A stretch of 64,000 bases of DNA, from assembly GCA_022577435.1 (NCBI GenBank), contig JAKOON010000013.1, positions 3,588,001-3,652,000 of the forward strand, written 5' to 3'. This DNA is from Embiotoca jacksoni. Taxonomy: Eukaryota; Chordata; Actinopteri; Embiotocidae. The notes under the pieces are model-generated. The model was given only the letters and a program-made list of their open reading frames with translations, did not search any database and was not told where the DNA came from. Positions 1 to 13,251 of the stretch are shown piece after piece; the stretch's first letter is position 1, and every line of letters starts with the position of its first letter. A program made the position numbers and the translations under genes.

Positions 1-1195
1 GAGAATGGCAAAGTCAGAACGCAGGAAAGTGTTCTGACCTCAAAGGATGTGATTCTAAAAAGATGGAAACTTGTTCAACTTTTGATGGTGCAACATTAAA
101 AATGAGAAATAGAATCGATTGGTCTGGACTCTGAAATTAACATTTCCCTTAGCAGCAAATGTATATTTACAGCTTTAATATTTTCCAGCAACTGTTAAAT
201 ATAAGAAGGGAGCTGTCGTAAACCGAAGGGTTTTCGTTAAGTATCCTGAGGTCAGGCTAACAGGGCTGCTCGAGGGAAGACTGGACGAATGGCCTTCACC
301 TCAGCCTGAACCCTATTTGTTTTGGTTTTATGAGTCAGTCAAACTAATCTTTACCACTTTAATGTTAGGTCTGAGCAGGACTCTGGTACTGGAGTGACGA
401 ACAAATAAACGACTTTTTCAAATGTCAGTTGCAGAGAAGATGAATAGTTTTCTCACTTCAAATGTGCATAAAAAAGTAGGAGGAGAAAAAGGACAAGAAG
501 GAGAAGAAGGAGGAGGAGCAAGAGGGAGAAATAGAAGTTTTCTTGATTTGTTTAAAATAGCTTTTCTGATGAAATCAGCAGGGCTGAAGGACTGAAACCC
601 CCCAAATGCTCTCAAAGAGAGAGGCCAATTAAGAAACTATATTTTTTTGTTTTTTCATATGACCCATGAAGTATTTTTTTTAATGATTATATGACGACTT
701 CCCTAAAAATTAAAAAAAAAAAAAAAAAAAAAAATCAGATTGCCTGATTTTATCTGATGGGAGAACACATGTTGAACCTCCAGGATATTATACAAAAAAA
801 AAAAAAAAAAAAAAATCCACAACATGTGAGAAGTCTGTTTAGTGATTAAATGGACATTCTTTGAGGATTTTAGCACACCGATGTGATCGCAGTCTCGTCT
901 ATTTATAGCAGATTTCACCCTTTCGCAAGACGGAGAGGTCGGCGAGGAAGCCTGCGCCTGCCTTCATCTGGCCTGAGGAGGTCATTTGGTCTGATGCCTT
1001 TCGCTCCATGTAATATAAACTTCCTCACAAACAGCATAAATAAACAACCACAGGACAAACCAGGGTTTTTGGAGCTTGTTAGGGGCACACAGCTTCAACA
1101 GGGAGAGTTTGTTTGTTCAAATTTGCTCGCACAGTGACCTAACTCGTGCTTTTTACTGAGCACATGTGTGGAAGAGGAAGGAAGGCGAACGTTAT

Positions 1196-1196
1196 G

Positions 1197-1231
<35 letters not shown>

Positions 1232-1262
1232 GGAGGAGGAGGAGGAGGAAAAAAAAAGAAAA
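1196..1262. repeat. GGA/GAA polypurine tract
   Basis: About 65 bases of nearly pure purine built from GGA and GAA units, ending in an A run. On the plus strand it reads as polyglutamate and on the other as polyleucine/serine, so open frames across it are compositional artefacts. Homopurine tracts of this kind can form triplex (H-DNA) structures; that is inference. Confidence 0.9.
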
Positions 1263-2969
1263 GTGGAAAAATCCATATTTTTCCAATATGCAGACGGGGC
1301 GGTTCATCAGGCGAAGTTTGACACGTCTTTGAACGGAGTTAGAAACAACAACTGTGTGGAAAAAAACTAAAAAGATGGAGGGTGGGTGGGGGTGTGGGGG
1401 CGTTGGCTAAACAAATGTCATTTTTGGAGGCTGAGAAAAGAAAAGATGATGAAAAGAATGAAAAGATACATTCCTAAGAATCTAACTCACGGTTTCCTGG
1501 GCTTGATTAGGTGGATGCAGTGACTTGCGGGTACATTAAGACTTGAGATCTCAGCTGTCCGGAGGGAATTACAGAAAGGAAGCTATACGGGCGCCTTTAT
1601 CGAATGTGACATTGGTTTTTATAAGAGGAAGTCTCATTAGAGCCGGTGCTTATACTGTGCAGCCATGCAGCTACAGCAGTGTGTGTGTGTAATGGTTACA
1701 GAGGCCACTGTAATCAACAGGTCACAGGTTTGACCCACACAAGGGGGCCGGGCTGAATTACCACGAATTAAATAATGCTCTGCTTGATTTGTCTTAAGTA
1801 GGATACACAAACTGAACTAGTCTGAATGCAGCCTCTTTTCTTATGTTTTCCTTTTTTTTTTTTTGTAAACTTATATAGAGTGCAATGTTTAATGATTCAG
1901 AATAGAACAGTTTCATAGTATTTCCTGCTATTCTGACTATATGGTTTTGCTGATTGCATCATTGCACAAGTAATCTGTAACAAATTCTGTTAAAAGGTTT
2001 AACCAAGACTGTCAAGGAACACACACACCACTGAACTCGGGACAATGACCATTAGTAATACGTTTAGATGTGCTGCTCGTCCAATCTATCATTTGAAATC
2101 ATTGAATCAGACCTATTTTTTTAAGCACATAGCCTACATAATGCTATTCAACATGGCGGAAGTTTCAAATCATGAGGTAAATGTATGTAAAAGTGATTCC
2201 TTTGAGAGAAAAGTTCAGGTTTTTGACTGGTTTAGTATTTCTATGGTCATTTTAACTTTCAGTCACTTGGAATTAGCAGAACACTTCGCTGGCTATCTTA
2301 GCATGTTTTCCACATTTACACCGATAGACAGGAGCATATACTGAAAATATGAATAAACATTTTGTGATTAAAAGGCTCAATGCACCTTGTATGTCACACA
2401 AGCAGGTAATGAGAGTGGAATTTACCAGCCGGAGACGTCCTGATGTTATTTTTGGTTGCTGCGGGTGTTCTTGATGCCCACTCTCATATCCGGTTCAGGT
2501 TTCGGGCTCCAACATGTTTGAATGGATTTGACTTGTTGCTATTTCCAATCACTCCAACTTTGGGTGCCTCCACACCTGTGAGAGTAAAAACGGGCGGGTC
2601 ACTGAGGGAGGGGGGGGCCTTAAAGCTACAGGAGCTAAAAAAAAATAAAAAAAAGTTTATTCTATAACTATGAATCATGGAAAGCTGAAAACTAAAAATG
2701 AGCTCAAAAGAAGTGATTATAGACAGTCTATTGTCATTGATGACCTTTAATTGATCAGTCAGTACCTAATTCAGTAGCTTCCATATCAAATGTGTCTCCC
2801 TGCATTTATATACCCTTTTGCATGTGATCAACTTCATGGCGTTTCTCGTTTTCAGCTTTGTGCTATTGTTTAATGTGTCTCTATGCTGTTATTTTCTTGG
2901 AGGTATCTTCTGTTAAAAGTTAGGTTTTTTTTCCCTCCAATGTGGGAATTGATGAATTTGTGGGGTTCC

Positions 2970-3060
2970 TCTCTATAATGGTGGAAAGTTCATACAATAT
3001 TAGGTGCTCTGAGATTGCTTTTGTTGCGATTTGGCACTATGTAAATAAAATAAAATTGAA
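2970..3060 (+). mobile_element. LINE (L2/Maui-like) 3' tail remnant
   Basis: The segment around 3010-3058 has a TTGTTGCGATTTGGCACTAT core followed by a GTAAATAAAATAAAATTGAA tail. I recognise this as the usual 3' end of fish L2/Maui-type non-LTR retrotransposons, where a similar core is followed by ATAAA/TTGAA repeats. Only the tail is recognisable. The family assignment is from memory and would need a repeat-library search. Confidence 0.5.
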
Positions 3061-3367
3061 GTGCATTTCATGAGTTAAAACAGCTTTGTCTTGAGTGTAT
3101 TATCTATAGTCATAGACACTTATTTTTTCCAACTCTGCAAAAATACCACACTAGCAGAAAAAAAACACTGCTGTATAATAACATTCACAACACCAAGAAC
3201 CGAAACTGGATTAGCTAAATGGAAACCGGCTAATATTATTTATACCCGTGCTTTTCACACCGTTGCATGTCAAAATGTCTTCTATGGAAAAGTCCTACAA
3301 CGAAGCGTTCACTTTTACCTGTATTGCACAATAAGCAACTCAAACGCAATGTCTGCTGAGTATTTTT

Positions 3368-3373
3368 TTTATT
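3368..3373 (-). terminator. Candidate C1D polyadenylation signal
   Basis: TTTATT on the plus strand gives AATAAA on the minus strand about 390 bases past the C1D stop codon. It is one of several possible sites in AT-rich sequence, so the assignment is weak. Confidence 0.3.
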
Positions 3374-3757
3374 TTGAAGGAAATCCCCGAAACGATATAT
3401 GACTGAAACCTTTTTCCTCCAAAGTGTTTGAAACGTGGCATGCGTGTAAAAACATGCAAATGTAAAAAAAACAACAACTTATGATTCATAGAATCACTCT
3501 CAAAGTACAACGATTTGATCAAACGTTTAACATTACAAGAACTTTACAGCATGATATCGACCACAGCAGCATCCAGAAACAAACTGGTGAGCAAATCAGG
3601 TGAATTACAATATATATATCTTGCTTTCTCCTGTTGTCTGACATATAAAATTGGCCTTAAAATTTGCCTTATGACCAAAATATTTACTTCAGAGTTCGTC
3701 AACCCTACAAGTAGTGCACTTTGCATTGACACCACACGGGACAGATCCTCCTCTACT

Positions 3758-5030
3758 TCAGCTCCGCTTTTGACGCTTTGGATGTGGGGAGCTGGCTGGC
3801 GTTCCCGCTGCTTTCTTGGACGCCGCTTTTTTTCTCGACTCTTTGTCCTCCGCTTCATAAAGAGCGTTCCTGACGAAGCGCGAAGCAGCCCCCTTATCCA
3901 GACGGGCCGCTTTCTTCTTGTCAGTGATCTCCTTCACTCTGTTCATGTAAGTCCTTATTCGCTCCTGAAGAACAGAGATCGGTGGAATTAGACAACGCAA
4001 ATAAATATAGAGAAAGAGCGAAGTGGGTAGAAGATGGTGCGTACCAGTTCCTGTTTGATTGCATGTTCTCTGGGATTTAGTCCTTGTGTTACCAAGTACA
4101 CTGTGAACAAGAATAAAAGTAAGACAACTTGTTTGCGTAATGCCAAATAGAACACTTGTACAACATGCGCTTTGATTCTAAATCAAGGCAAATTCAGTAT
4201 AAAGCTCTTTGGGATGAATACTCCCGAGAAACACGGTGCTTGTAAATCGGTATTTTGCAGTAATTGTCATCGCTTCACACAATATTTGTGGAGGAAATCA
4301 CATGTGCAGTTACCGAAACCCAGCCATGCCTATCCCACTGTTGTCTGATTATTTATGCGGATAAAACACATGATGACTCATTATCACAGAAGCGTGACAG
4401 TCTATAATGAAACGCATCTTGATCGTGCTTCCTAACTCGTTAAACTGGCAAAATAATCTAAAAGAAAGAGTATGTGGTGTTTCAAAATAAGAAATAATTG
4501 ATTTCAGGGGTAAATTCACATCAGAGATGCATAAAAGATACAAAGAAAGTCCAACAATACTTAAAAGTCAGTTCAAAACCAGCATAACTATAAAAACAAA
4601 AACAAAAAAAAACATTCAGAAAAAAACTTACTCCAAAATAATGAATTCAGGGTGTAAGCAGACATCAGGTCCAGCTTGGCTTGATCCAAAGGATCCAGCT
4701 GTCAATGCAGTAAAAACAGATTTAGTTTAATACCAGCTGTATAAAACGGGTCAATAGAAATGTCCTCATATAAATAAAAGTGGCATAAAGTGTGCTTGTT
4801 TTTGCAAATGTGCGTTACAACGCCTGTGCACACGTGACAGGCTCGCAGCTGTATTCATGGTAAAAAAAAAAAAAAAAAAAATGAGCAAATGCAAAGCAAA
4901 GCCGCAGTACCTTCTGCTGCGGCTCTTTTCTGGGCATCGACATCAACTTGTCCAACATGGTTTTGACCGAGTTCACGGAGGAGTCGAAGCCGGTGAGCTG
5001 CTCGTCTATCTCGTGAGGGTAGTCCTCCAT
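3758..5030 (-). CDS. c1d: C1D nuclear receptor corepressor / exosome cofactor
   Basis: Nuclear RNA- and DNA-binding protein of the Sas10/Utp3/C1D family. In other vertebrates it recruits the EXOSC10/MTR4 exosome machinery for rRNA 3' processing. Four coding exons: 5030-4911, 4698-4632, 4100-4045, 3964-3758, all with GT/AG borders and compatible phases. They give 149 residues against 141 in human. The start MEDYPHEIDEQLTGF aligns with the human N-terminus, minus a few leading residues. LDPLDQAKLDLMSAYTLNSL spans exon 2, and the family core ERIRTYMNRVKEITDKKKAA opens exon 4. The tail is Lys/Arg-rich (ends PKRQKRS), fitting nucleic-acid binding. A splice acceptor sits 4 bases before the ATG (exon edge 5034), so at least one noncoding leader exon lies further right. 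The gene is head-to-head with the TPR gene. The exon order and homology make the call secure. Confidence 0.93.
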
Positions 5031-5467
5031 TTCCCTGTAAAGTCATTACAGTCGCACGGTTGTCACGTCACTCTGCCGCAACGCGTTTATTTCACAAGAC
5101 ACAGAAAGAAGAAAAAACAACAACAACAACAATAACTCCCAATTCCAATCCCATTAGGAGCAGAATCGGATCATATTTGACGATAAACTTGATCACGTTT
5201 ACCTTTCAGCACGCTGTAGCCAACAGGAAGTGACGTAAGGAAATCCGGAACTTGTCTTTTTCTTCTTCTTCTGCGCTCTACTGCCGCCTGCCGTTTGGAA
5301 GAGGAGTTTCTCCTTTGCGTTTTATTGGCGGTAGGCGAGTAGCTTGCTTTGAACATGTTTAATTAAAACTGCGTGTGTTACTTTTATGGCTTGATATCAG
5401 CTGTATCTACAAAAAAATAATTTTATGTATAATTTTGAATGGCCGTAGAACCATGTTTTCCTTCTAA

Positions 5468-5535
5468 TATTACATAACATTACATTACATTTAATTTAGC
5501 TGACGCTTTTATCCAAAGCGACTTACAATAAGTAC
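5468..5535. mobile_element. Dispersed fish repeat fragment
   Basis: Starts with TTACAT/ATTACAT reiterations and contains GACGCTTTTATCCAAAGCGA followed by CTTACAATAAGT. This string is familiar from very many teleost intergenic sequences as an interspersed repeat. I cannot assign the family with certainty. It sits within the C1D/TPR-gene divergent spacer. Confidence 0.6.
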
Positions 5536-5880
5536 GTTTCAAACAAATTCAGAACAACAACAATTAAGAAAGTACAATTTTCTTCAAGATATCCAAACTT
5601 CAAAGTGCTATAATTAAATGCCATTTTAAGTGCTACTATTCAAGGTTAAAGTCTGAAAAGGTGTGTTTTTAATTTTTTTGACACGTATGCACGCTTTAAC
5701 CACAAAATACCTCTAATTACGAACAGCATTTAATTGCGAGTGTTGGTTATTTTTGTATTAACCAAACGGCAAAAAAAAAAAGAAGAAAAAAAAAAAAAGG
5801 CGCTTTAATAAAAAAATTATTATTATTTTTTTTTATATAGTTAGTAACTTAATATCGCGATAGGTGCGCGGAGTTTTCGC

Positions 5881-5894
5881 GTTACCGTGGTAAC
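5881..5894. promoter_or_regulatory. X-box (RFX-type) palindrome
   Basis: GTTACCGTGGTAAC is a perfect 14-bp palindrome. It fits the RFX consensus of two GTNRCC/RGYAAC half-sites with a 2-base spacer. It lies 74 bases upstream of the TPR gene ATG, in a CpG-rich stretch, at the distance typical of X-boxes in ciliary gene promoters. The match is seen directly; RFX binding is inferred. Confidence 0.7.
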
Positions 5895-5967
5895 CGGGGG
5901 GGCGTCAGCGCCGGGACGCGAGACGACGACAGTTTAGCGCGTTTGGAGCTGAACACGAGTGGGAGCG

Positions 5968-8900
5968 ATGGACAACTGTGATTTGGAGAAGCTGTCCGTC
6001 TCCGCGGGGGAACTCCGGCCAGCGTTCACACCAGAAGTCACAGACTACACGACGGAAGTGGAGAGCAGCGTCCACCAAGTGACTCTGGACCTGCTCACCA
6101 GTGACTGCGGGGCTTCACACAAGATCGTGAGTGCTTGTAACGCAGCGGAGCGTTGTTGTTGTTGTTTGTTTGTTTGTTTGTTTGTTTGTTTAAGCCTCTT
6201 TCACATCGAGTATGAAACCTTCAGCTTTGTGTTTCAGCTCTCTGGAGACCGGTCCGCCACCGTTAAACTGAAGGACGGGTTGAACAGAGTGGACATCGAG
6301 GTGGTGGCCGAGGACGGCACCATCAAGAAATACTGCGTGCAAATCTCCAAACTGTCCGCAAAGGTCGCGGAGCTCCGTCACCTGTCTCTGGAAGGACATG
6401 TCCCTCTTCAGCCTGCATTTTCTACCAAAGTCTATGAATACAACAGTGGGTACACACTTTAAACATAGTTTTAGAATCGTGTTGTGCTGTTATTTTATAT
6501 TTTAATGAATGCAGAGAGTAAATACATCGATATACAAATGTGTTTGCAAAACAGGAATATCAATATTAAGAATGTAAATGTATTAAAATGCGCAGAAATA
6601 ATAATAATAATAAAAAATATATATATTTTTTTTAATATATATAAATAAAATAAATAAATTTATAAAACAAATAAGATATATTTAATATTTGAGTGCAACC
6701 TTACAAATATTAAGAACTATGTTTTATATATATATAAAACAGTTTTTTTATATATATATAAAACATAGTTCTTAATATTTGTAGATATATATTAAGAACT
6801 ATGTTTTATATATATATAAAACATAGTTTTTTTATATATATATATAAAACATAGTTCTTAATATTTGTAAGGTTGCACTCAAATATTAAATATATCTTCT
6901 TTTTTTTAATAAATTTATTTATTTTATTTATATATATTAAAAATATTATTTATTTTATTTATATATATTAAAAAATATATATATATATTTTTATTATTAT
7001 TATTTCTGCGCATTTTAATACATTTACATTCTTAATATTGATATTCCTGTTTTGAGTGCAACCTTACAAATATTAAGAACTATGTTTTATATATATAAAA
7101 CATAGTTCTTAATATATATAAAACATATATATATATAATATATATATATAAAATATATATATAATATATATATATAATATATATAAAACATATATTTTAT
7201 ATATATAAAACATAGTTCTTAGTATTTGTAAGGTGGCACTCAAATATTAAATATATCTTTTTTTTTTGTGCCCCCCCCCCCCCCCAGGTATTGTTCCCTT
7301 TCATTGTAATGCAGTGACGCTGCTTCCCAAGGTGCCAGACAGAAACATAAAAGTGACCGTGAATGGGGCGAGCAGCTCGCAGCCGGTCCCACTCAACGTG
7401 GGCGACACCGTGGTGGAGATCTCGGTGTGTTCAGCAGATGGCACTATTTCACAGGTACCACGAGAACACGATCCGGTGACTGCCCATAACCAGATAAGCG
7501 GAGTGCCGATGTGATTCAAGAGTCTTGTGTGTGTTTGATTATCGCGGTGAAATGGTGACAGACCAAACACAAAATAGCCCAGAGTAACCTTATATTTCAT
7601 ACTAGATAAAATAATGGGATGGGACAATAACATGACATAAGGAACTTTAAAGAATGCAGTTTGTGTGGGGCGGTGTCGTCATTGTTTGTTTTGTTTTGTT
7701 TTTCTGAGTAACACACCTCTCGCTCTGTCAGGTGTACACGCTGTTGGTGATCCGAGAGCTGATTCCCACGGCGGTGACCTTCGCTGACGGGAAGCAGCAG
7801 CTGGACTTTGAATGTCCGGTTTCCCTGAGTGCTTTCTACAGGCCGGTGTCTATCAACCCCAGGTGAGACTTGAATGGGAAGATCTATGAGGAAAATGTTG
7901 GCACCGTTAGTTACCACCTGTATCATATTTATATATATATATGTATTTATTTATCTGAAACGTGCTTTACAAGTAATGCAATTGCAAAATACTGAAATTA
8001 AAATACATCGCACAGGGCAAGAATCAGTACCGGATGGAGTATGCCAAAAGTAATTTCCACTTCTCATTCCCTAATTTGGCTATTTAGATTTATGCTATTT
8101 AATTAGTCATTTTCACCTTTTTCTGTATTTGAAATGTGAAAAAATGTCTATATGTTATTGCGTCTCAACGCACACTCTAACCTCTGTGTTATTGTTCGAT
8201 AAAAGCCGTCTTTCTCTCTCTCTCTCTCTCTCTCGTCGATTTCCAGTGACCCGAAGAACATCTTCTCAAGGCCTTACATTGAGATGCTGGCACGGAGATC
8301 AAAAGTGGACCCACTTAGCGACCGTCCTCTGGGAGACGGCTGGAAGGTCGTGGAACTGGATCTCGACCGGAGGATGTCGGCCTCCCTGGTCAAGTGTTTC
8401 TTTTTTTACAGAGGTGAAGCTCGATCTCTTAGCTTTTCTTAAAAGATTTGCGTAAAGCGGAGCTGGTGCGGCGGCGGCGGTAAAGTTGTTATTTGCTGAG
8501 ATGAAGGTCAGTAGGTTGAGTCATAGACCAGCTGATATTTCTGCTTAGACCCAAGCAAAAAGCAGGAGATGCAGAGAGGAGGAACATCGTTGCTTGCTTC
8601 ATGAATGTCACATCAGTCAGTGAATCAAAGAACTGCCGTTAAATGGACCCTTTAAGAATGATTGAATTATTTCTGCCCATCGAGCTCCACCCAGAAGAAA
8701 TGCTTGTATAACTATATTATTGATATGCTGGGTGCACGCTGTCTCACCTCTTGACAGTCCCGATTACACAACCTAGAGTATCGTGTGACAAGATGGTACT
8801 GTAGACACAGATTATGTTGCTGTAACGAGGAGGATATTATTACTTAACTAAAACCTCACGTAACAAGGGGCCGCGGGGTGAAGGCTGGATTTCATGCCGG

Positions 8901-11900
8901 GCCTCGATATCCAGCAGGTTGTTCGGTTTGGATGGATGCTTCAGGTTGAAGGAAAAATAATTGCACCGAGTTGTTCAGATAAACGGATAGCTCCTATCTA
9001 TCCCGTAAAAAAAAACAACACAAACCTGATTCGACTTACCAAAAGTGTGTCATTTAAGTGTACGATAGCCTTTTATTTATTTATTTTGTTTTTCTTTAAA
9101 CAAAGGATGCGACCGTGTGATGAAGCTGTCGGAGCTGGGGTCACACGCCCTGGACTGTCCACACAAGCCCACAGGGGACCTGGATGCAAAGGTCGGTATG
9201 AAAGATGAAGCAGCGCGCCGCGCCGTCAGAATCACCGCCACCGACCTCGACCCCGCTCATCCTTTATTTACAAGTCAGCGCTCCTTTCACGGTGACTAAG
9301 TGCCGGTTTGACTTCCACAGTAAGAGTAGCTTCAGTTTCCACGGCTGAGAGGGGATAAAACTGAGCATCTGTGTGCAACGGTGCTCGGGTGCGTAACTGT
9401 CGACCCAAAATGACAAACCCAGTTCTGCACTGCATATTAAAATAGATTCACCGGGTCGGTCCGGTTGAAAGGTTTAATCGTGGATCTCAACTCTGCATCC
9501 GCACATCTGTCGTCTTTAAACATCTTGTAACCACGGTACCATTTCTTTCAGGAAGTAACGGAGACAGATTGGTATAAGAAGCACTTTGCATCATCCAGAT
9601 GTTTGGAGATCGAGACTAAACACACCTGCGAGGTAATAATCTGCACCGTTACGTTTGTTTTTTCAGAGGCATTTTGTTTGATTGGTGTTTTTTTTTTTAA
9701 TCTTACATATTACAAAAAAAAATTCCCATTTAGTAAAGTAGAGTTTAGCTGCGAAGCCTGAATCTGTTCAGTTATATAGTTATGAGTCGAGAGGACTTTG
9801 TTGTAGCGATATTTATGACTTGCATAGTTTTATATAGAATATTGACACAAGGTAAAAAGACAAGAGATCTATTTAAAAAAAAAAAAAAAAAAAAAAACAT
9901 TTTGGTCACATGAAATTCATCCCATTCTGATTTAACTTAGTGAAGTTTGATAAGTTACTTTATTGCACGAGGCATTATTTTGTCAGCTAAGCATTATGCA
10001 AGTGTCTCTAAATGCGAGTAAGCACTTTTTCTGACACCATTGTGTTTAGTCGGGTTTACGTCCACCACATTTTTTGCTCGGCGCATGAAGGATCATAAAT
10101 TGTACCAATTGCTCATATCCTCATCACCTCTCCTTCCTACTTGTTTACGTTTCACTGCTTGGCCTTCTTGTCTTTGTCTCCTGCAGATGCGTAACTGGGA
10201 GAAAAGACTCCAGACGACAGCGGGAGAAGACAACGTGGATAAACTGTGCGAGATGGCTGAGGAGCAGCTGAAACTCTACAGGCAACACCTGCCAAAACCA
10301 GGTGAGTAGCACTGCTGTCGGTTCAGAAATGAAAAAGGGCTCATTTCAAAGTCTGTTGCCAATTACAACAGTGATGCAACCTAAATCCACCAACTAAAAC
10401 TTCTCTTACAAACCCCTCGACTTCCTTCTAAAATGCGTCTGTCTAAATTACCGTCCACTGTACCAGACTGTGTCCTTTGTATTCCACAGCTGGTTAAATA
10501 ACACAACTGTGTGTTGAGTGTTTAAACGCACCCTTGGCCAGCAGACATCCCCCTCTCCCCCTTAACCCCCCCCCCCCCCACCACCACCACCCCCCCCCCC
10601 CCCCCCCCCCCCCCCGCGTCGCCTCGGCACAGCTGCTCGGCCTCAGCTATTAAAAAAAAATACATGAAAACGGGCCTGTTCGTGGTCGCCTCTGAAACGT
10701 CCTCCTCCATCGGACGTGCCGGGCACTCCAGTTACTGCTGGTGTTTTCTCAGCCACTCGTGCCCGGCTAATTGCTTGATGAGTCCCGAGAAGCGACATTC
10801 GAGACTGATCCCAGACGACTGAGACGGACAAGACAGACTTCTTAAAATATAAACAAGCCGTTTCTGTTGCAGCAGATCAAACTGCATGAAGAATAGAGAA
10901 TAAATAGTGACCTCTCATTGTTGAACACAGAGATCGCATCGGATCCATTGGCCTCGTATAAACTTATTTGATTTACTGCACACAGTATATTAACATTAGC
11001 TGCATGCGAATATGCTCGGCCCACAGAACATTTTCATGAGCTAGAAGGAATTCATCTAGTATGTATTATTAAAAGAAATGGCCAAAAAAAAAGAAAAAAA
11101 AAAGGTTCATTTCAGTGTAGCGTTTGCTGCTGGGTCGGTTTTGTAATAAGCCCACTCTCTGGAGTTTTACCATTTAAAAGCCGTGACATCAGTGTAGTCT
11201 GACAGAGAGGGAAGTTACTCTCTCTGAATATTTCATGCAAATGACGCATCCAATCATCGGCGAGTGAAACAGAAGGCAGCTAAATGGGAGATCCTTTTAT
11301 TTCTATTTCTCCTCATGCGGTGCAGTGAAGCGCTCGGATGAAACAGTTTCACAGAGACCAGAGTTTCATTTCAGAGTTTCATGCCTTTCATGAGCGCGTA
11401 ACACAAGAAAGTAACCAAATTCAGTCTCACCACAATCTTAGATAAAAGTTCAAACCTATTATCAGTTATTATTATTATTATTATAACTCGTGTTAAAATA
11501 TAAATGTAGAGGATAATATTGTTGCTGTGAATTATTTGATATTTTAGAACCAATTTGGGGATTTTGCCAAACAGCAAAGTCAAGTCCACTGAATTATTGA
11601 AGTTCAGCATGTCATTTTTTTTTTCCTATTTTAAAAGGTTGTTCTTTAGATCTCTGTAGTTTAAATGTCTCAGGATTTTTTTTTTTTTCAGCAAACATCA
11701 TTAACTTAATTTTTTTTATAAGATAAATTTATCAGCTCTAAACACACTGTTTGTTACCAGATTCTGAGATTTCTGGCTTTGCAGCTCCTAGTTTTTTTTT
11801 TGGAAACAAATCAACCCACCCAGCTGACATCACAGCTGGTGACTGACAGTGCTGTGAGCTCAGAAGCAGATGAATAAGCCCCGTTCTTAAGCCATTAAAG

Positions 11901-13206
11901 TAAATGACAGCTATTATAGGTGAACCGGCCATAAAGGGTTTTATTATTTCAAACATCCAGTGCTGCCGGAGAGCAGAGGAATAAGGTCAATGTGAAACAT
12001 TGTTTTTACAAGCTCCATCATGATGCAAATTCACTCGTATACATGCAAATGCTGTGGCCTTGTTGCCTGACGCGTGCATACCGTATAGGCGACGGTGTTT
12101 ATTCCTCACTTTTCTCCAGGGGACGCGTTGCAGTACGAGGACGGCCGGTCTCCTCTGGATAGCCTGGAGCAGGCCGTCGTCCACTACGCGTCGGCCGTCA
12201 GACTCGGCTCCACAGACGCCCGGCTCCACTTCCTGCTGGGCCTCGTTCTGGAGGAGCAGCACTACGCCGCAGCGATGTACGGCCTGCAGAGGAAGGTACC
12301 GTCAGGGAAGACGAGCGCTGTCGGGGGACGTGCTTCGACTCCACGACCAGCTTTTACTGTGGCGAAACGTGGATGATAACCTTGCAACTTGTTTACTGGA
12401 GGACTTTTTTTTTTTAAATTTTTATTAAAATTATTTTCACCGCTGACACTGTTCAACACATTCACACCTTTAGTTTCTTAGTAAAAAATGTAACCTTGAA
12501 GCATCTGAAAAACTGGATGGTAATGAAAGGACTTTTGTAACCACGCAATTGAAATATCCTAAAAAAAAAACCAACAACCCAGTTTTGTTGTTGCATTACA
12601 AATTTGTATTTGTCACGAAGCAAGTGGAGATCAAGAGATTTATAAAGTTTGACAAAGGACTCAAATACTATTGCTTTACACACGTAGCATGAATGGTCTC
12701 GTCTGAAAACTTTAGCACATTTTTGAATGCTGAAAATGAATCCGATTATAAAGGTCAAAATGTGCCTTAAATTTGAGAAATGTCAACTGTTCAGATGAAG
12801 AGGGAAAATAAGCTTTCACCTTTTCGTTCCTTTGTCTCCAGGCTAAGAGGGAAAGAGACGAGCTGAGCGATGCCAAATCAGCAGCACGTCAGGACGACAT
12901 CCTGGCCGTGTGTAAACTGCACCTGCCGGGCACGCCCACAGTGGAGAACCAGCTGCAGGCCTTGGATAAGGAGTACCGTCTGCTCAAAGATCAGGGACAG
13001 TCCAGCAAAGCTGACTATGTTCAGACACTCTACATCTGGTTCTCCAAGAGAACTGGCAAGGTAACTGGGTCATATGGCGCTGAGCAATAAAGTTTCATTT
13101 ACTAGCTGTAATTTGGAAAGCGCAACGACCAGAAAGGTTTTCAGTTTAACTTCATGTGATGTCAATGATCCGTGAAAAAAACAAAAAAAACAACAGTTGA
13201 AAAATG

Positions 13207-13251
<45 letters not shown>

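Larger units (their letters stand above)
1..3367. other. Gene-free flank downstream of C1D
   Basis: No coding exon is supported here. The stretch is AT-rich with A runs at about 711-734 and 795-815, a GGA-rich purine tract near 1.2 kb and a LINE-like tail near 3.0 kb. A short tRNA-like B-box resemblance (GGTTTGACCC) lies near 1727-1736. A 99-codon open frame at 2045-2344 has no recognisable domain and looks like repeat-derived or chance sequence. Confidence 0.6.
5035..5967. promoter_or_regulatory. Shared 5' region between C1D and the TPR gene
   Basis: The two genes diverge here with less than 1 kb between start codons. It must hold the C1D leader exon (probably within about 5200-5360, before the GC-poor part), a dispersed repeat at 5468-5535, A-rich runs near 5770-5830 and a CpG-rich block at about 5850-5967 containing an X-box-like palindrome. 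I see no clear TATA box serving either gene. Confidence 0.6.

Noticed and set aside
2045..2344. 99-codon open frame in the left flank
   Set aside because: No recognised domain, no splice context, AT-rich and next to retroelement sequence.
5959..5967. GTG start three codons before the ATG of the TPR gene
   Set aside because: A normal ATG follows at 5968 and eukaryotic initiation at GTG is rare.
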